This document shows positions 58,972 through 64,000 of a stretch of 64,000 nucleotides of DNA, piece by piece. A program made the translations under genes and the position numbers. Source of the DNA: Scytalidium lignicola (lineage: Eukaryota; Ascomycota; Leotiomycetes); assembly GCA_002812745.2 (NCBI GenBank), contig NCSJ02000050.1, positions 1-64,000 of the forward strand. Reading direction: 5' to 3'. The notes below the pieces were generated by a model. It saw only the letters and a list, made by a program, of their open reading frames with translations, was not told the DNA's origin and searched no databases. Positions within the stretch are counted from its first letter, which is position 1. The number at the start of each line of letters is the position of its first letter.

Positions 58972-60360
58972 CTTGATAAAAAAGCTGGTAAGGAGTAACC
59001 AAACGAATGTGTGTAGTGAGCGTGACTTGAAGCAAGGAATACTTTGCTCTGTATAAGAAAAGAAACACTTGAGAACTACTAAGACGATCCCAAGGAAGGA
59101 GAGCGGAGAAATGCTGAAAGATACTTATACTGGACAGTACTGCTGCCAAGTGGTAATTGTAATTTCAGGAGCTGTTCATGCTTCCGTCCCTCTACCAGTG
59201 AATGGCTCAAATCCTGCTGCCTGCTGTCGGCCCAGAAAATAGCAGATCTCGGGAGAACAAATCTCCAATTTCCAATAACTGCTGTAGCCAGTGCCTAGGC
59301 CTCGCACCGAATTAATCTTCAGAGTGCGGCTGGGATAAAATCAGCCGCTATGGTGCATGCATGAGCATCTTTGTTAAGCATATACCTGGGTCACAGCCCA
59401 GAATCTGGCAGTCAAAGGCAGGCTCGAGGCTCTGTGACGATACGGGATCAACCAACGCTTAATCATAGCAGAGATTTGATTTGATGTTATTCGTGGACAG
59501 TAGTTTTGGTGAAAACGCTGGGCATCAGCCACTAAGCCGGGTGCCAATCCTTCCAATTCCCCTGAAGACCAGCAGCGAGGAGCGGCCGCTATGATTAGAG
59601 GCCCATCATCCAGGCCAGGGGTAGGAGCCACCATTCTTTTGATGCTGCATGCTGATCATTCTGAGAGGTAGGGTATATGAATAACACGGCCTCGAGGGGT
59701 ATAGTATAAGACGGAATAACTTTAAATGAGAATGGGGAGTGAGAGAGAAGACTAAAGTTGAGAAAAGCGAAGTATTCGACATCAATCAGCTACTATAAAA
59801 ATAGCACAACTAAGATCATAAGCTTCTGACTTCTGCAGCTGATGGATGTCGTGGAGGCAGGACATTTCTTGGTAGTTGAACACTCTTCTACAGCTGGTAG
59901 GCTCATCGCGATCTGGCAGCCAAACATCCATAACAGCCACAGCAGCCAAAGCAGCCTGACAATGTCCCCTCCGCTGCCAAAAGGAACGCACAGCCGAGGT
60001 GGCTGCGAGTTGTCGGATTTAGGTTTTGGCAGCCCCGGCATCCAGGCGCTGGGGGAGGTCTGGCACCCAATCATCATGCGTATAGCCTTCGAGGGTATAT
60101 AGGTGGTGTGCTAACTTGCAACAGGTACCTCCGTACCGCAATTTAACTTGGCGCTGGAGGTGATGACAAGGTCATTCCACTTCAATGCCGTAGTCAATTC
60201 AGAACCTACCATTCTTTTGTGACAGTAATTAAACTCCATTGTGCCATAGAAGATCCTCCCACTCTATTAACTACGTCAACAGCTGGAGATTTCTCTAAAG
60301 TGCTAACACCAACTGTTGACCTCCACGTCCAGATCGTCTTCGAGACGTTTAATATTTACC
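58972..60360. other. Divergent intergenic region (1.4 kb)
   Basis: Between the wall-protein gene (minus) and the NmrA-like gene (plus). Overlapping short frames at 59374-60102 lack similarity. No motif assigned. Confidence 0.5.
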
Positions 60361-61278
60361 ATGCCTAGCTCTATTCTCGTAACGGGTGCCACTGGCAACC
60401 AAGGAGGCGCTGTCATTAAAGCCCTCCTTAATTCTCCAAACTTCTCCAGCAGTGATATCACCATATATGCTCTCACACGGAACCCTGATTCGCCTGGAGC
60501 CAAAGCTCTGGTTGAGAAAGACTCCAAAGCCATCAGGTTGCTAAAGGGCGATCTCAGCGATCCCGTAGCTATATTCAAGGGAGCTCCCGACACGATTAAC
60601 TCCGTCTTCTGTGTCACCATTCCAAACTTCAGTGGTGCCGAGAAGGAAGAGGTTCAAAGTAAGGCCTTCATCGACGCTGCCGTAGAGAATGGTGTTGAGC
60701 ATTTCGTCCTCACCTCTGTGGACCGTCATGGTGCCGACTCCGATACCAACGACACAAATGTGCCTCATTTCAAGAGCAAAGCCAACGTCGAAAGACACTT
60801 AAAGGAAAAGAGCACTAGCTCAAACATCTCCTGGACGATTCTCCGTCCGGTGGCGTTCATGGAGAACATCCAGCCAGGATTCATGGGCACTATATTTGGA
60901 ACAGCGTGGAAAATCGCCCTTCCTCCTACCACAAAGATTCAACTAATTTCCACAGAAGATATTGGCTACTTTGGCGCGCAGGCGTTGCTCAAACCTAAAG
61001 AGTACCATGCTCGTGCTATTAGTCTTGCAGGGGATGAATTAACGTTTGCAGAAGGAGATAAAGTTTTTAGAGAAGTGACTGGGAAGCCTATACCTACTAC
61101 CTTTGGATTTATTGTACGGTTTTTGTTGTGGGCTGTGAATGATGTTGGGGAGATGTTCAGGTGGTTTGCTGATGTGGGTTATGCTGCTGATGTGCAGGCC
61201 TTGAGGCAGGAATATCGCGGGTTAAGGAGCTTCAAGGATTGGGTGGAGACTAGTCCTTTTGCACCAAGTCATCACTGA
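60361..61278 (+). CDS. NmrA-like NADP-binding protein
   Basis: Intronless, 305 residues from ATG 60361 (MPSSILVTGATGNQGGAVIK); the open frame extends 45 nt upstream but without an ATG. The GxTGxxGG motif in the first strand-loop-helix binds NADP(H). Then ITIYALTRNPDSPGAKAL has the Arg that selects the 2'-phosphate. KGDLSDPVAIFKGA, VENGVEHFVLTSVDRHG and SWTILRPVAFMENIQPGF follow the atypical short-chain dehydrogenase pattern; the active-site Tyr-x-x-x-Lys is absent, with FKSKANVERHL in the place of that helix. NmrA/HSCARG relatives are redox sensors that bind NADP and regulate transcription factors, not enzymes. Some fungal members are reductases, so the precise role is open. Confidence 0.88.
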   Translation: MPSSILVTGATGNQGGAVIKALLNSPNFSSSDITIYALTRNPDSPGAKALVEKDSKAIRLLKGDLSDPVAIFKGAPDTINSVFCVTIPNFSGAEKEEVQSKAFIDAAVENGVEHFVLTSVDRHGADSDTNDTNVPHFKSKANVERHLKEKSTSSNISWTILRPVAFMENIQPGFMGTIFGTAWKIALPPTTKIQLISTEDIGYFGAQALLKPKEYHARAISLAGDELTFAEGDKVFREVTGKPIPTTFGFIVRFLLWAVNDVGEMFRWFADVGYAADVQALRQEYRGLRSFKDWVETSPFAPSHH

Positions 61279-61892
61279 TAACTGACTACGGATCGGGTTG
61301 GGTGACNAAAAAGTTCAGTTAATTATGATTATTGTTATTCTCGTATGTAATTGATAGTTGAACTATCATGCTGTCTAGGTAATTCATAATGTTTATTCCG
61401 TTTCACTAACTCACACCGCATCCTTCACACATCGTCACGTATCGGGACTATTCTAACACTTTCTTCGTAAGACAGCAATATACCATAGCTTAATAACTAA
61501 AAATATCACTTTATTGGACAATACTCTCATTTTCTTAATCCGGTCATGCTTCAAGAAGTTGGTAAATTATTTGTTGTTATTGTCCAAGTCCATTCCATCG
61601 ATCGATTCTCGATTCTAATATACATGTGGATGATGCTGGACAAGACCACGGCGCCAATCTTATGCTGTTTAAACTCAAGAGATATAGTAATTCACATCCC
61701 ACTGTGCGCTGACTAGTGGCAGACGCCATGCCCCAAACACCGTACTCCGTATAGTTTTCCCTTTCCGTAGCGTTCGTGATAGAGAATTTTGAATATATCA
61801 TAAAACTGGCTCCGTCTTTATTTTTGATCGAATGGCCATTAAATCGTCCTATTGCATATTTAGTAAAGACTCCACTACAGTGTGAGCCAGGG
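61279..61892. other. Convergent intergenic region
   Basis: 3' flanks of the NmrA-like and Pcf11 genes. A 74-codon frame at 61577-61801 on the minus strand has no similarity. Confidence 0.55.
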
Positions 61893-64000
61893 CTATTTAT
61901 TTACCTCAGCTTTTCGTTTCCCTAGGACAGGCTCGGGGGTTGCAGCTTTGACTTGAGAACTACCACCGCCTTTAGAGACCTCAGCATAACAGCTAGCATG
62001 ATATATCCTATCGCCAACCTTCTTTGCATCCATCCACACCCATTCTTGAGCATCAGCTAGCCAGTTAGTATCAAACTTTTCTTGGCAAATGGGACAGACA
62101 CTATTTGCGAGCGCAGGATCATTGGGGACAGCGATATATTGCAGTTTAGGTTTATCAGAGGCCGAGGAGTTAGCATTGCTAGCACTAGCATTGCCGTTTG
62201 CTGAAGTGCTGTTTTGGTCTTCTTCTACCTCACGAGACTTGATCCAGTCCTAAATATGCTCAGCTAAGGCACTTTATCGCTTTCCAGGACGGGATTACTT
62301 ACGAGTTCATCAACATACCAACTGCGATGTTGTCCCCTCTTTTCTGCCTCTGCCATGCGCTGATGCACCCGAAAGTGCCAATCCATGTGAGCCGTTTTCT
62401 TTTTTCTCCCTTCCTCATTCGCTTGAAATCGTCGTCCACATTGAGTACATGGAGCACCAAGACGTTCATATAAGTTTGCTATAAGGTGGGGGCGTGGCCT
62501 GTACGTATTAGCTATTGATCATCGTACTTAAGAGAATAATCTTACATTTTCAACGAGGCTGTTTTTAAGACAACATCATTGGGTATTTCTGCTAGGGCAG
62601 GTCTGGCAGGATTTTGTACTGTGGAAGAATTATTTAGAATCCTAGGTTGTGGAATACTCTGAGGCAAGTTATGAGTTACTGGAGGCGTGCTTGTCACTTG
62701 TGGAACAGTTGAAAGCATGCCAGCAGCTCTCAACCTCTCGAGCAGGGAGCTTGCATCTATCACTGGATTTGTAGGAGGGGCTGCAGGAGGCACATATTGA
62801 GGCTGCGCCGGTTGAATACGCGGGGACGGGACAGACACTACCGCTTGAGCTTGGGCTGGAGGCGGAGTGGGAACTTGTGAAGCACCAGACTGTCTTGCCA
62901 GCAGTGCAGCAAAGGCCCCTGGGCCTAATAGTGACGCTAGAGTCGGTTGCTGGGCAGGAGGCTGAGGCGCTGCTACAGGTGTTGGTGTTGGTACATGTGT
63001 CGGAGGGGTTTGTATTCTATGGGTTGGCTTTGCAGCCTCAGAAAGTTGTGCAACTTGGTCTCTAATGAGTGCTATTTGTTCTGGGGGAAGTGTTTGACTC
63101 TGCAGGATAGTTTGAAGATCAAGGAGAGCTTTCAGTCTCGTCTGTATACTGCTATCCCAAGGGTTTTGTGAAAAATCTGCCTTTGATACAGTGATAAGGT
63201 TTGATATGTCACTGTTCAATGCATCTATGCTAGGCTCTTGTCCACGATATCCCTGTGACTGTGACTGTGACTGCTGCCACGAGGAAGCACCAACTACTGG
63301 GAGGGTATAAGATTGAGGTGTGGGTGCCTTTCTATGTTAGCATAAAGATATACTTATACAGGACAAAGACATACCTGAGGCAGTCCGTATGACTGGCTAC
63401 CATTTACTTGGCCAGGATATTGCTGTCCATTTGGAGGAGCCTGATATGATTGATTGTAAGCCATGTACCCAGGCTGTGGCTGAGCTGATTGCCGCACAGC
63501 ATTTGGTGGTGTTGGTGTGTCGCGATACGGGGCTGATGATGAAACAGGACGACTACGACTAAGAAGTTGCTGCTGGTTTCTGAGGTGCTCTTGGTGTGCC
63601 TGCACTGCAGAGGTTCTTGCCTTTATCAAAGCATTTTCTATTGGCCGTGTAATCTCTGGTGGAAAAACGGGCTGAGTGTCCATAGATCCTGGTACAGGCT
63701 CCTTCCACGTCTTCAGCATCTCATCCATTTTCCTCCGTACATTGTTGTCCACTAGGGCATACGCTTCCATGAACGTGGAGTAGAGCTGCCGACCAAAGAA
63801 AAGTGTGTATGGCGTGCCCACATTCTTAACGACCGAATCTAGGACATATAAGGCAGGTAGTTTCTTTTGTGGTGAAGTCTATTAATATGTAAGTAATTGT
63901 ATTTAAATTTACGATCAAGGCATTGGATGTAATCAAAAGCGCTGCTACTAGGTATCCTAGTATTAATAAAAAGAACAATTCCTACCTGCTTAATATGATT
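61893..64000 (-). CDS. PCF11: mRNA 3'-end processing factor Pcf11, N-terminus outside window
   Basis: Minus-strand gene running off the right edge. Exons: beyond 64000 to 63986, 63375-63878, 62546-63327, 62303-62498, 61893-62249, with all phases consistent. The visible part starts inside the CTD-interaction domain: NHIKQ joined to TSPQKKLPALYVLDSVVKNV, GTPYTLFFGRQLYSTFMEAY, then MDEMLKTWKEPVP. A Gln/Pro-rich middle follows with QSQSQSQ, then QTRLKALLDLQTILQSQTLP. The C-terminus holds two zinc-binding motifs: LGAPCTQCGRRF...HMDWHFRVHQRMAE and VCPICQEKF...IYHASCYAEV, separated by the conserved RSWYVDELDWIKSRE. It ends KRKAEVNK. Pcf11, with Clp1, bridges the RNA polymerase II CTD to cleavage factor IA in polyadenylation and termination. 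The second intron uses an AAG acceptor (before 63327), because the nearer TAG is too close to the branch site. Confidence 0.93.

Noticed and set aside
1..64000. tRNA, rRNA or CRISPR features
   Set aside because: I looked for the tRNA B-box word ggttcga with a pairing acceptor stem and found only isolated matches (about 44091, 48427) without a cloverleaf. No rRNA motif was seen, and CRISPR arrays are not expected in a fungal nucleus; none were seen.

Overview
The window is nuclear DNA from a filamentous ascomycete (Pezizomycotina). Gene content and the style of the secreted proteins suggest Leotiomycetes, but that placement is inference. Genes have short GT-AG introns, mostly 60-120 nt. Gene-rich blocks of balanced base composition alternate with AT-rich, repeat-scarred stretches typical of fungal genome defence and decay. 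Isolated single N calls sit beside homopolymer runs and cause apparent frameshifts in several genes.

Layout. 1-23 kb is an accessory region. It holds a broken or spliced RGS-domain gene cut by the window edge (3-998), scraps of small genes, a complete but dead Mutator-like (MULE) transposon with 60-bp terminal inverted repeats and an 8-bp target duplication (4067-6694), a TPR fragment of NLR type (7091-7300), a 23-bp tandem repeat (8045-8137), a small unknown gene (8830-9416), and a DUF6594 membrane protein (9763-10654). The region's main gene (11094-17067) encodes about 1,990 residues, almost entirely some 58 ankyrin-length repeats. It is followed by a conserved fungal protein with a possible HicA-like C-terminus (17395-18267), a SANT/Myb-like gene (18535-19014) and about 4 kb of AT-rich decayed DNA.

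23-53 kb is mostly ordinary host chromosome: a mucin-like single-pass surface protein (24959-26378), the Rad51 paralogue Rad57 (29171-30730), a DHA2-type MFS exporter (31015-33252), a DUF726 alpha/beta-hydrolase (34720-37224), a Gfo/Idh/MocA dehydrogenase (38184-39486), a ubiquitin-specific protease (40121-41597), the tRNA wobble methyltransferase Trm9 (43162-43869), a Myb factor (44434-45556), tubulin cofactor B (49146-50396) and a membrane RING-H2 E3 ligase (51227-53036). They do not form an evident pathway. They span DNA repair, tRNA modification, ubiquitin turnover, tubulin folding and surface or transport functions.

53-58 kb is a second decayed stretch containing a frameshifted NACHT-ankyrin pseudogene. 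58-64 kb returns to intact genes: a GPI-anchored Cys-rich, Ser/Thr-rich protein (58117-58971), an NmrA-like NADP-binding protein (60361-61278) and the C-terminal two-thirds or so of the mRNA 3'-end factor Pcf11, which runs off the window (61893-64000).

The item most worth follow-up is the giant free-standing repeat protein. Its units look like those appended to fungal NLR (NACHT/NB-ARC) proteins, yet it carries no nucleotide-binding domain, and it lies among NLR debris.
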